Assembly: GCA_016200675.1 (NCBI GenBank)
Contig: JACQEH010000049.1
Location: 1-7,024, forward strand
Direction of reading: 5' to 3'
Length of the DNA: 7,024 bases
From: Chloroflexota bacterium
GTDB taxonomy: Bacteria; Chloroflexota; Limnocylindria; Limnocylindrales; CSP1-4
The first letter of the stretch is position 1. Every line of letters starts with the position of its first letter. The position numbers and the translations under genes are program-made. The notes under the pieces are model-generated. The model saw only the letters and a program-made list of their open reading frames with translations. It ran no database searches and had not been told where the DNA came from. Of the stretch, positions 1 to 6,929 are shown one piece after another.

Positions 1-240
1 CGTGATGCCGAACCGCTTCGCCGGCTCGTCCTCGAGATCGCCACCGTCCACGGGGCGACGATGGGCCAGGTCGCCCTCGCCTGGCTTATCGGCCACCCCA
101 ACACGGTGGCCATCCCCGGCGCCCGGACGATCGCCCAGCTCGAGCAGAACATCCGGGCAGCCGAGCTCGAACTCACCGACGACGAGCGGGACCGGCTGAC
201 CCGCGCCGCCCGGGAGGTCGACGCGATCCGAGGTCGCTGA
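1..240 (+). CDS. Aldo/keto reductase, C-terminal fragment (5' end outside window)
   Basis: Frame 1 is open from the left edge to TGA at 238-240 and gives 79 residues. They match the C-terminal part of the aldo/keto reductase (AKR) TIM barrel: an HGATMGQVALAWL helix (fragment residues 17-29), then VAIPGARTIAQLEQN (residues 36-50). This is the conserved IPG...(x)...EN loop that binds the 2'-phosphate and adenine of NADPH. The closing LTDDERDRL helix (58-66) is also typical. Enzymes of this family are soluble and reduce aldehydes or ketones with NADPH. The catalytic Asp-Tyr-Lys-His tetrad would lie in the missing N-terminal part, so substrate cannot be judged. The gene converges on the minus-strand cluster that ends at 332. 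Its last codons (Gly-Arg-stop) are the first, diverged unit of an 18-bp tandem repeat. Family assignment is firm; subfamily is unknown. Confidence 0.9.
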   Translation, partial: RDAEPLRRLVLEIATVHGATMGQVALAWLIGHPNTVAIPGARTIAQLEQNIRAAELELTDDERDRLTRAAREVDAIRGR

Positions 241-301
241 CGGACAGGCGGTCGCTCACGGGCAAGCGGTCGCTCACGGGCAAGCGGTCGCTCACGGGCA
301 A
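230..301. repeat. 18-bp tandem repeat, 3 identical units plus 1 diverged unit
   Basis: Three perfect consecutive copies of GCGGTCGCTCACGGGCAA lie at 248-265, 266-283 and 284-301. Directly before them, 230-247 (GAGGTCGCTGACGGACAG) matches the unit at 14 of 18 positions and contains the last codons and the TGA stop of the aldo/keto reductase gene. In the perfect copies the base matching the G of that TGA is C, so the codon reads TCA. The unit is six codons long: read in the reductase frame the copies would encode repeated Gly-Arg-Ser-Arg-Ala-Ser. The array fills most of the gap between the convergent genes. It has no dyad symmetry that would make it a hairpin. Identity among the three copies suggests recent expansion or ongoing slippage. 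Confidence 0.9.
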
Positions 302-331
302 ACGCGGCAGGCCCGCGCCCGGCCGGCCGGA
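241..331. other. Convergent intergenic gap, no canonical terminator seen
   Basis: This gap of about 90 bases separates the plus-strand aldo/keto reductase stop from the minus-strand DinB-like gene stop. It holds the 18-bp tandem repeat and then a very GC-rich stretch with the palindrome GGCCGGCCGG at 321-330. Both transcripts must end here or nearby, but I see no GC stem followed by a T run on either strand. Termination could be factor dependent, or use the GC-rich palindrome without a U tract. That last point is inference only. Confidence 0.5.
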
Positions 332-862
332 TCAGGCGAGCTTCCGGACTGCCTCGAGCGCCCGCCGTGCCTGCGCCAGGTGGACGCGATCGTGGCCGGC
401 GGCAAGGCGAAAGGTGAGCTCGAGGCTCTCCGGCCCACGCTCCCGGTGCTGGCCGATCCGGGCGCGGTCCGCGTCGGTCAGTCGCGCCCAGAGGGCCAGG
501 TCGGCCGCGCGGAGGGCGTCGAAGAGGTCCAGCAGCTGCCCCACGTCGTCGCCGTTGTGGGCGAGGCGCTCCACCCAGAGGGCCTGGTCATAGCCCACGA
601 GATCGGGCTCGTCGTGGGCGAGGATCCAGCGATAGCGGCCGGCCACCACCAGCTCGGCGTCGACGATGTGGCCGAGGCACTCGAGGACGGACCACTCGGC
701 GACCTGCGGCCGGGTTCGCAGCAACGGGCCGGCGTCGACCGAGATCTCCCGGAGGAGGGCCGGTGTCCGCGCCTGGGTTACGGCGGGATCGTCGTCTCCC
801 AGCGCCGCGAGGAGGCTCAGCTGGTAGGCCCGGGCGTCGTAGATCGGATCCGGATCAGTCAT
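332..862 (-). CDS. DinB-fold (DinB_2-like) putative metal-dependent protein
   Basis: This 176-residue protein has the pattern of the DinB/YfiT four-helix-bundle superfamily. A first histidine sits in WSVLECLGHIVDAE (His65), and a pair sits in the last helix, GHDRVHLAQ (His157 and His161). In this superfamily the three histidines bind a divalent metal, and several members are thiol-dependent transferases or detoxification enzymes using bacillithiol, mycothiol or glutathione. Many are uncharacterised, so no substrate can be named. I chose the ATG at 862-860 over upstream in-frame starts (the frame stays open to 1018) because the family alignment begins there and the extra residues are Arg/Ser-rich antisense-style sequence. 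A GGGAG at 877-873 lies 10 nt upstream as a possible ribosome site. The start overlaps the end of ligA by 8 nt, so translation is probably coupled and this is the last gene of the operon. Confidence 0.82.
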   Translation of the reverse strand: MTDPDPIYDARAYQLSLLAALGDDDPAVTQARTPALLREISVDAGPLLRTRPQVAEWSVLECLGHIVDAELVVAGRYRWILAHDEPDLVGYDQALWVERLAHNGDDVGQLLDLFDALRAADLALWARLTDADRARIGQHRERGPESLELTFRLAAGHDRVHLAQARRALEAVRKLA

Positions 863-3041
863 GCGACACGAGCTCCCTGAAGGCGGCCGCGTCGAGCACC
901 GTGATCCCGAGCGCCTCGGCCCTTGCCAGCTTCGAGCCCGCGCCCGGACCGGCGACAACGAGGTCGGTCTTCTTCGAGACGGATCCTGCCGGCTTCCCGC
1001 CCGCGGCCCGGACCGCATCCTCCGCCTCCTCGCGGCTGAAGCCCTCGATCGAGCCGGTCACCACGACGGTCTTGCCGGCGAGCGGCCCCGTGGCCGCAGC
1101 GGCCGCCGTCCGCGGGGCCGGGAGCTCGACCTCGACACCGGCGTCGGCAAGGTCCTCCAGGACGCCGCGACCCGGCCCGTCGGGGCCGAACCACGCCGCA
1201 AGGGCGGCCGAGACCGTCGGGCCGATGCCCTCGACCTCCTCGAAGCGCGCCGGCTCCTCCGAAGCGATCCGCTCCAGGTGGGTCGCCGCGCGACGCAGCC
1301 AGTCGTCGCCGGGCGCGACCTCGCCGGCAAGCCAGGCTGCCAGCTCGATGGCGGTCGTCCAGCCGACCTGGGGGATCCCGAGCGCCGCGATGATCCGCTC
1401 GAGCGGGCGACGGCGCGCCTTCTGGATGGCCGCGTACAGGTTCTCGGCGCTCTTCCGGGCGAAGCGCTCCAGGGACTCCAGGTCCTCGACCGTGAGCCGG
1501 TAGAAGTCGCCGCGGCGGCGCACGAGGCCGCGCTGGAGGAGCTGCTCCAGGACATGCCAGCCGGCACCCTCGATGTCCATCCCGCCCGGCCCGGCGAAGT
1601 GCCCGAACTCCTGGGCGACGCGCGCCGGGCAGGCCAGGTTCGGGCAGTAATGGCGGACGGCGCCCTCGTCCTGGACGATGGCCGTGTTGCAGACCGGGCA
1701 GGCCGGCGGCATCGACCACTCGACCTCGCCGCCGGTGCGGCGTTCGGGGATCGATCGAACGACCTCGGGGATCACGTCGCCGGCCTTCTGGAGGACCACC
1801 CAGTCCCCCACCCGGATGTCCTTGCGCCGGACCTCGTCCAGGTTGTGCAGGGTGGCCCGGGCGACGGTCGAGCCGGCGACCTTGGACGGGCGCAGGTGGG
1901 CCACCGGGGTCAGCGTCCCCGTCCGACCGACGTAGGCCACGATGTCCTCGAGGAAGGTTTCGACCTGCTCGGGCGGGAACTTGTAGGCGATCGCCCAGCG
2001 GGGCGCCCTCGAGACCATCCCGAGGCGCTCCTGCTGGTCGAAGCGGTCGACCTTCACGACGACGCCGTCGGTCTCGTAGGGCAGGTCGTGGCGCTGCTCG
2101 CGCCAGGCCTCGGTGAAGGCGATGACGCCCTCGATGTCGAGGCCCTTCTCGTGGTTGGGATTCACGGCGAAGCCGAGATCCTGGAGGCGGTCGAGGGCCG
2201 CCGACTGGCTCGCGACCGGCGACACCCCGACGCCAGCCTCGGGTTCCTCGAGGAGCTGGTAGGTCCACGTGCTGAGCTGGCGGCTTGCAGTGACCGCCGG
2301 ATCCTTCTGGCGGAGCGACCCGGCCCCCGAGTTCCGGGGGTTGGCATAGAGCGGCAGGCCGGCCTCCTCGCGCTCCGCGTTGATCCGAGCGAACTCGGCC
2401 TTGGGCATGAAGACCTCGCCCCGCGCGTCGAGGGTCGCGGGCTCGTTGAGCCGGGCCGGAACGGTCCTGATCGTCCGGAGGTTGGCCGTGACGTCCTCGC
2501 CAGTCGTGCCGTCGCAGCGCGTCGCTCCCTGGACGAAGCGGCCGCGCTCGTAGCGGAGGGTGATCGCCAGGCCATCGATCTTGAGCTCGGCGACGTAGGC
2601 GAGCTCCGGTGCCCGCTCCGGCGCGGCGGCGAGCCCGAGGCCGCGGCGGACGCGGGCGTCGAACGCCCGGAGCTCGTCGTGGCTGAACGCGTTCGAGAGC
2701 GACAGCATCGGCCGCCGGTGACGGACCTCGTCGAAGGTCCCGGCCAGCTGCGCCCCGACCCGCTGCGTCGGCGACTCCGGCGTCACCAGCGCGGGCCAGG
2801 CGGCCTCGAGGGCGACGAGCCGCCGGAAGAGCTGGTCGTACTCGGCGTCGGTCAGGATCGGGGCGTCAGCCTCGTAGTAGGCCTTGTTGGCGGCCTCGAT
2901 CCTCGCCGCGAGGTCGGCGTGCCGGGACGTGGCCGAGGCCTCGTCGAGGGCTGCCATCTCCTCGATCAGCGCCGGATCGACGGGCAGGCCGTCGAGCCCG
3001 AGCGCGGCGTCCGGGCCGGGGGATTCCGTCACGCTCGGCAT
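855..3041 (-). CDS. ligA: NAD-dependent DNA ligase LigA
   Basis: LigA seals nicks in duplex DNA using NAD+ during replication and repair. With the ATG at 3041 the protein has 728 residues and the full domain order. Ia domain: NKAYYEADAPILTDAEYDQL at 52-71, for NMN binding. Adenylation domain: catalytic Lys154 in ELKIDG, GEVFM at 208-212, DGVVVK at 325-330, AIAYKF at 350-355. Then follow the OB fold (about 362-440), a four-cysteine zinc finger (Cys448, 451, 466, 471), helix-hairpin-helix repeats (about 485-615) and a C-terminal BRCT domain (652-728, with GGKPAGSVSKKTDLVVAG). Nothing is broken. It is longer than the usual ~670 residues, partly from an N-terminal extension of about 33. ATG 3041 follows the stop of the preceding gene by 4 nt but has only a weak ribosome site. 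ATG 2957 is an alternative, with GAGGAG directly abutting it. One oddity is RCDG at 175-178, where RGDG is common. Confidence 0.97.
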   Translation of the reverse strand: MPSVTESPGPDAALGLDGLPVDPALIEEMAALDEASATSRHADLAARIEAANKAYYEADAPILTDAEYDQLFRRLVALEAAWPALVTPESPTQRVGAQLAGTFDEVRHRRPMLSLSNAFSHDELRAFDARVRRGLGLAAAPERAPELAYVAELKIDGLAITLRYERGRFVQGATRCDGTTGEDVTANLRTIRTVPARLNEPATLDARGEVFMPKAEFARINAEREEAGLPLYANPRNSGAGSLRQKDPAVTASRQLSTWTYQLLEEPEAGVGVSPVASQSAALDRLQDLGFAVNPNHEKGLDIEGVIAFTEAWREQRHDLPYETDGVVVKVDRFDQQERLGMVSRAPRWAIAYKFPPEQVETFLEDIVAYVGRTGTLTPVAHLRPSKVAGSTVARATLHNLDEVRRKDIRVGDWVVLQKAGDVIPEVVRSIPERRTGGEVEWSMPPACPVCNTAIVQDEGAVRHYCPNLACPARVAQEFGHFAGPGGMDIEGAGWHVLEQLLQRGLVRRRGDFYRLTVEDLESLERFARKSAENLYAAIQKARRRPLERIIAALGIPQVGWTTAIELAAWLAGEVAPGDDWLRRAATHLERIASEEPARFEEVEGIGPTVSAALAAWFGPDGPGRGVLEDLADAGVEVELPAPRTAAAAATGPLAGKTVVVTGSIEGFSREEAEDAVRAAGGKPAGSVSKKTDLVVAGPGAGSKLARAEALGITVLDAAAFRELVSHD

Positions 3042-3045
3042 CTCG

Positions 3046-4146
3046 CTAGCCAATGCCGCCGCGCGAGCGACACACGAGCTCGGGACGGAGATCCCGAACT
3101 GACGCACATCCGAGCAACGGGAGCGTGAGCTCGAGCTCCTCGCGGAGGATCGCGGCGGCGCGTTCGACGCCCGCCTGGCCACCGGCGGCGAGGGCCCAGT
3201 AGAAGGGCCGGCCCACGAGCACGCCGCTGGCCCCGAGGGCGAGCGCGACGGCGATGTCGAGGCCCCGCCGGATCCCGCCGTCGACCCAGACCTCCGCCCG
3301 GCCGTTCACCGCGGCCACGACATCCGGGAGGGCATCGGCGCCGGACAGGGTTCGATCGAGCTGGCGCGCGCCATGGTTCGAGACGACGATGGCCTCGACG
3401 CCGTGCTCGACCGCGAGGCGCGCATCCTCGGCCGCCACGATGCCCTTGAGGACGAGCGGCAGCGGGCTCCAGGATCGAACGGTGGCCAGGTCCGCCCACG
3501 TCAGGCCGATCGCCCGCTGGTCGTCGAGGCCCGCATAGCGGCCACGATCCGCGGAGCCCTGGGCCGCCTCGATGTTGGGCATGCGGGGCAGGCGGAATCC
3601 GGACCGCCGGTCCCGCTCGCGATAGCCCAGGACCGGGAGGTCGACGGTGAGGACGATTGCCCGGCATCCGGCCGCGGCAGCACCCTCGACCAGCGTTCGC
3701 GTGTAGCCGAGATCGCGAACGAGGTAGAGCTGGAAGATGAGGTCGGCGTCGGGAGCCGCCGCCGCGACGTCCGACGCCGTCATCGAGGCCGAGGTGGACA
3801 GGATCATCGGAATCCCGGCGGCTGCAGCGGCACGACTCATCGCGCCCTCGGCGTCCGGGTGCGCCATCGCCTGGGCGGCCATTGGCGCGATGGCGACGGG
3901 CATGGCGCTCGACCGGCCGAGGAATGAACCGGAGACATCGACGTGCCGGATGTCGGTGAGGACCCTGGGCACGAAGCGGAAGTCCCGCCACGCCGCGTCG
4001 TTCTCGGCCAGCGTGATCTCGTCCCACGAGCCCCCGGCGACGTAGTCGAACGCCGGGCCGGCCATCCGGGCGCGGCCGGGCGCCTCGAACTCGTGGAGGT
4101 TCACGATCGCAGCGAGCTCGTCCGGCCCGAGGCGGCTGGCGCTCAT
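3046..4146 (-). CDS. FMN-dependent alpha-hydroxy-acid oxidase/dehydrogenase
   Basis: This 366-residue TIM-barrel flavoenzyme belongs to the glycolate oxidase / lactate oxidase / mandelate dehydrogenase family. These enzymes oxidise an L-2-hydroxy acid to a 2-keto acid via FMN, passing electrons to O2 (giving H2O2) or to another acceptor. Visible equivalents of spinach glycolate oxidase residues are Tyr35 (Tyr24), Tyr141 in FQLY (Tyr129), Asp169 in TVDLP (Asp157), Arg176 in GYRE (Arg164), Lys234 in LVLKGI (Lys230), and catalytic His258 and Arg261 in SNHGARQ (His254, Arg257). The FMN phosphate site is DGGIRRG (289-295) plus GRPFYW (312-317). The position of glycolate oxidase Trp108 appears to be Ser119, so glycolate is not a safe substrate call; lactate or mandelate-like acids are equally possible. 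No signal peptide or membrane segment is seen, so it is probably cytoplasmic. Its ATG overlaps the helicase stop as ATGA, and GAGGTGG at 4157-4151 is a good ribosome site. The active site is complete, so the gene looks functional. Confidence 0.92.
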   Translation of the reverse strand: MSASRLGPDELAAIVNLHEFEAPGRARMAGPAFDYVAGGSWDEITLAENDAAWRDFRFVPRVLTDIRHVDVSGSFLGRSSAMPVAIAPMAAQAMAHPDAEGAMSRAAAAAGIPMILSTSASMTASDVAAAAPDADLIFQLYLVRDLGYTRTLVEGAAAAGCRAIVLTVDLPVLGYRERDRRSGFRLPRMPNIEAAQGSADRGRYAGLDDQRAIGLTWADLATVRSWSPLPLVLKGIVAAEDARLAVEHGVEAIVVSNHGARQLDRTLSGADALPDVVAAVNGRAEVWVDGGIRRGLDIAVALALGASGVLVGRPFYWALAAGGQAGVERAAAILREELELTLPLLGCASVRDLRPELVCRSRGGIG

Positions 4147-6923
4147 CCGACCACCTCGAGTGCGGCCAACGAGGCCAGGACCGTCTTGCGCCCGACCTGC
4201 GGGTCACGGAAGGCCACCGTGACCTCCTCGTCGGCCCGGGTGAGCTTCGAGGTGACGACGATCCCATCGCCCCAGCGGGCGTGCCGGACGCGGTCGCCGT
4301 CGCGATAGCGGCGCTCGCCCGGGATCACGGGACGCGCCGTGAAGGCCGGCTTGGCGGCCGGACTGCCGAGATGCGCCCCGCCATCGCCCGGCGCTGCCGC
4401 ATCGGCGTGATCCTCATCCCAGGCCTCGAACGTGCGGCCGAAGGTCCCCGACTTCGCCCCACCGGCAAAGGCCTCTCGCTTGGCGGCAAGGTCACGCGAG
4501 GGCCGGAAGGCCTCGCCGGGGCGTGGACCGCCAGGGCGGCCGCTCCCCTCTCGGAACGCGCCGCGATCCGTCCGGATGGGCGTCCCGAACCGCGTCGCCC
4601 GCCGCCCGAAGACCATGCCGAGATCGTCGGTCGGGTCGACGTCGGCGGCCGTCTCGCCGGCCGCACGGGCCAGTCGCGGCCCGGTCATCAGCCCAGCCGG
4701 GATCTCCATGAGGAACCGCGACGGCTCGGCCATCCAGCCGCCCTGACCGCGCCGGGTGGCGCGCTGCCAGGCGTGCGACAGGTAGAGGCGCTCCTTCGCC
4801 CGGGTCATCCCGACGTACGCCAGGCGCCGCTCCTCCTCCATGCCGGCGGGGTTCGGATTGAACCCGGACTCCGCCTCAATGGCCCGGCTCGTCGGGAAGA
4901 GGCCTTCCTCGAGCCCGGCGATGAAGACGATCGGGAACTCCAGCCCCTTGGCCGCGTGGAGGGTGATGAGCGACAGCTTGTCGGCATCGGCTTCATACGA
5001 GTCCTGGTCGGCGACCAGGGCGGTTTCCTCGAGCAGGCGATCGAGGGCGTCGTCCGGCGTCAGGTCGTCGTAGCGCGTGGTCACCTCGCGGAGCTCGAGG
5101 AGGTTGGCCCAGCGCTCCTCCCCCTCCTCGGTCCCGTCGGCGAGCATCGCCCGATAGCCGGACCGCTCGAGGACCTCGTCGAGGAGCTCGGGCACGGGCA
5201 GCGAGCCGATCCGCGTCCGGAGGCGCCGGATCAGCCCCACAAAGTCGGCGATTGACGTGCGTGCGCGCGCGGCAAGCTCGGGCACGTGGCCCTCGGCAGC
5301 CTGCTCGAGGGCCAGCCAGTAGGGCACGTCCTCGCGGGCGGCAACGGCCCGGATGACCTCGATCGTCTTGTCGCCGATCGCCCGGGCCGGGACGTTGATC
5401 ACCCGCTCGAAGCTCACCGAGTCCGCATCCGAGCGCAGGATCCGGAGGTAGGCCAGGGCGTCTTTGACCTCCCTGCGGGCGTAGAAACGGGTCCCGCCGA
5501 CGACCTGGTAGCGGATCCCGTAGCGGAGGCACGACTCCTCGATGGCCCTGGATTGGGCGTTCGTCCGGTAGAGGACGGCGATGTCGCGGAGGTGGTAGGT
5601 CCCAGAGCCGTCGTCGGCGCGGCGGGTCAGGACCGAGCCGCGGGCGCCCGTCAGCTCCTCCACTCGCCTCGCGATCCACTCCGCCTCCTCCTCCTCGTTG
5701 TAGGCCTCGAAGCGGTCGATCGGGCGGCCCCGGTCGTTCTGGGTCCAGAGCTTCTTGTCGGTCCGTGCCTCGTTCTTGGACACCACTGCATGGGCGGCGT
5801 CGAGGATGAGCTGGGTGGAGCGGTAGTTCTGCTCGAGCTTCACGACCGTCGCGTCCGGCCAATCGCGCTCGAAGTCGAGGATGTTCCGGATGTCCGCCCC
5901 GCGCCAGCCGTAGATCGACTGGTCGTCGTCGCCGACGACGGCGAGGTTGTGGTGGCCGGCGGCGAGGGCCTTGATCCACAGGTACTGCGGCCGGTTGGTG
6001 TCCTGGTACTCGTCGACGTGGAGGTAGCGCCAGCGCTCCTGGTACTTCTTCAGCGCCGCGGGCGCCTCCTCGAAGAGGCGGACGGCCTCGAGCAGGAGGT
6101 CGTCGAAGTCGACAGCGTTCGCCCGCTTGAGGGCGTCGCGGTACTTGCGCGCGAGGCGGGCGATCTCGACGAGGGCGCCGGTGGCAAGCCGCATCGGCGG
6201 GATCTCGGTCGGGTCGACCATGTCGTTCTTGGCCCGGCTGATCGCTCCGAGGATGGACTGGGGGCGGGTGTCGCCCTTGGCCTCCAGGCCCTCCTCACGG
6301 AGGAGCTGCTTCATCAGCTGGACCTGGTCGTCGGTGTCGTAGATGAGGAAGCGCCGGTCGATACCGATGGCCTCGCCTTCGCGGCGCAGGAGCCGAGCGC
6401 ACAGGGCGTGGAACGTGCCCGCCTCGACCTCCTTGCCGGGCTCCCCGACCAGCCGGACGATCCGTTCCCGGAGCTCGGAGGCAGCCCGGTTCGTGAAGGT
6501 CACGGCCAGGATCCGCCACGGCGCGACGCCCTTCACGCCGATGAGATACGCCACCCGGTGGGCCAGGACCCGCGTCTTGCCGGACCCGGCGCCGGCGAGG
6601 ATGAGGACCGGGCCCTCGGTGGTCGTGACCGCGCGTGCCTGCTCGGGATTGAGTCGGGCGACGATCTCCCGCTCCCGCGACGCCTGTGCCTCGGCGCGGC
6701 GACGGACCGCGTCGGGGTCCATGGGCGCGTCCGGATCGGGCGGCGCCGTGACGGCCTGGTCCGCCTCCCGCAGCCACGCCGGCTCCTCGGCCGGGGGCGC
6801 GTCGCGGACCTCGCCGACGACCGTTCCCTCGGCGACATCGACAACGTCCGCGACCTCGAGCTGCCCGCGCCCGGCGGTCGCCGCGGCGCGTCGGGACGGC
6901 CTGCCGGGGGTCGTGGGACTCAC
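4143..6923 (-). CDS. pcrA: UvrD/PcrA-type superfamily 1A DNA helicase
   Basis: This 926-residue ATP-driven 3'-5' helicase is the kind used in excision repair, plasmid replication and removal of stalled RNA polymerase. All SF1A motifs are present: Q motif LNPEQ (91-95), Walker A GAGSGKT (111-117), Ia TFTNRAASELRER (142-154), Walker B VDEYQDT (303-309), motif III GDDDQSIYGWRGA (331-343), IV QNYRST (365-370), V TLHAAKGLEFP (654-664) and VI YVGMTRAKERLYL (703-715). After a long disordered Gly/Arg/Pro linker (about 745-865), GDRVRHARWGDGIVV to the end (876-926) matches the Tudor-like domain through which PcrA binds RNA polymerase. About 90 Ala/Pro/acidic residues precede the Q motif, more than usual. 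I chose GTG 6923 because a TACAAT box sits exactly at leaderless distance and no earlier in-frame start exists in the window. ATG 6722 is the main alternative, and the frame is open to the right edge. It is the first gene of the operon. Confidence 0.96.
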   Translation of the reverse strand: MSPTTPGRPSRRAAATAGRGQLEVADVVDVAEGTVVGEVRDAPPAEEPAWLREADQAVTAPPDPDAPMDPDAVRRRAEAQASREREIVARLNPEQARAVTTTEGPVLILAGAGSGKTRVLAHRVAYLIGVKGVAPWRILAVTFTNRAASELRERIVRLVGEPGKEVEAGTFHALCARLLRREGEAIGIDRRFLIYDTDDQVQLMKQLLREEGLEAKGDTRPQSILGAISRAKNDMVDPTEIPPMRLATGALVEIARLARKYRDALKRANAVDFDDLLLEAVRLFEEAPAALKKYQERWRYLHVDEYQDTNRPQYLWIKALAAGHHNLAVVGDDDQSIYGWRGADIRNILDFERDWPDATVVKLEQNYRSTQLILDAAHAVVSKNEARTDKKLWTQNDRGRPIDRFEAYNEEEEAEWIARRVEELTGARGSVLTRRADDGSGTYHLRDIAVLYRTNAQSRAIEESCLRYGIRYQVVGGTRFYARREVKDALAYLRILRSDADSVSFERVINVPARAIGDKTIEVIRAVAAREDVPYWLALEQAAEGHVPELAARARTSIADFVGLIRRLRTRIGSLPVPELLDEVLERSGYRAMLADGTEEGEERWANLLELREVTTRYDDLTPDDALDRLLEETALVADQDSYEADADKLSLITLHAAKGLEFPIVFIAGLEEGLFPTSRAIEAESGFNPNPAGMEEERRLAYVGMTRAKERLYLSHAWQRATRRGQGGWMAEPSRFLMEIPAGLMTGPRLARAAGETAADVDPTDDLGMVFGRRATRFGTPIRTDRGAFREGSGRPGGPRPGEAFRPSRDLAAKREAFAGGAKSGTFGRTFEAWDEDHADAAAPGDGGAHLGSPAAKPAFTARPVIPGERRYRDGDRVRHARWGDGIVVTSKLTRADEEVTVAFRDPQVGRKTVLASLAALEVVG
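4151..4157 (-). promoter_or_regulatory. Ribosome binding site for the hydroxy-acid oxidase
   Basis: On the minus strand GAGGTGG lies inside the last codons of the helicase gene. The GAGG core ends 7 nt before the ATG at 4146. It supports the 4146 start and, together with the ATGA overlap, translational coupling to the upstream gene. It is the best Shine-Dalgarno match among the four minus-strand starts. Confidence 0.65.
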
Positions 6924-6929
6924 TCGGCC

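Noticed and set aside
248..301. The 18-bp repeats as a CRISPR array
   Set aside because: The units are directly adjacent without spacers and are too short; no cas gene is nearby.
309..331. GC-rich palindromic stretch as an intrinsic terminator
   Set aside because: GGCCGGCCGG is self-complementary but leaves no loop of useful size, and no T run follows on either strand.
863..1018. N-terminally extended start of the DinB-like gene
   Set aside because: The extra residues overlap ligA deeply, are Arg/Ser/Pro-rich, and precede the point where family-like sequence starts. ATG 862 gives normal length and a short overlap.
859..2268. 469-codon minus-strand frame inside ligA
   Set aside because: It is a frame-shifted reading of the ligA coding strand, dominated by Arg, Gly and Pro. 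The ligA frame is unbroken across the same span, so this is not a frameshifted gene.
861..3128. 755-codon plus-strand open frame opposite ligA
   Set aside because: It is fully antisense to a ligase with every catalytic motif, its translation is Arg/Gly/Asp/Leu-rich with no recognisable domain, and long stop-free antisense frames are expected at this GC content.
3042..3182. Upstream ligA start at 3182
   Set aside because: It would overlap the hydroxy-acid oxidase gene by more than 130 bases and add residues unlike any LigA. ATG 3041 directly follows the oxidase stop.
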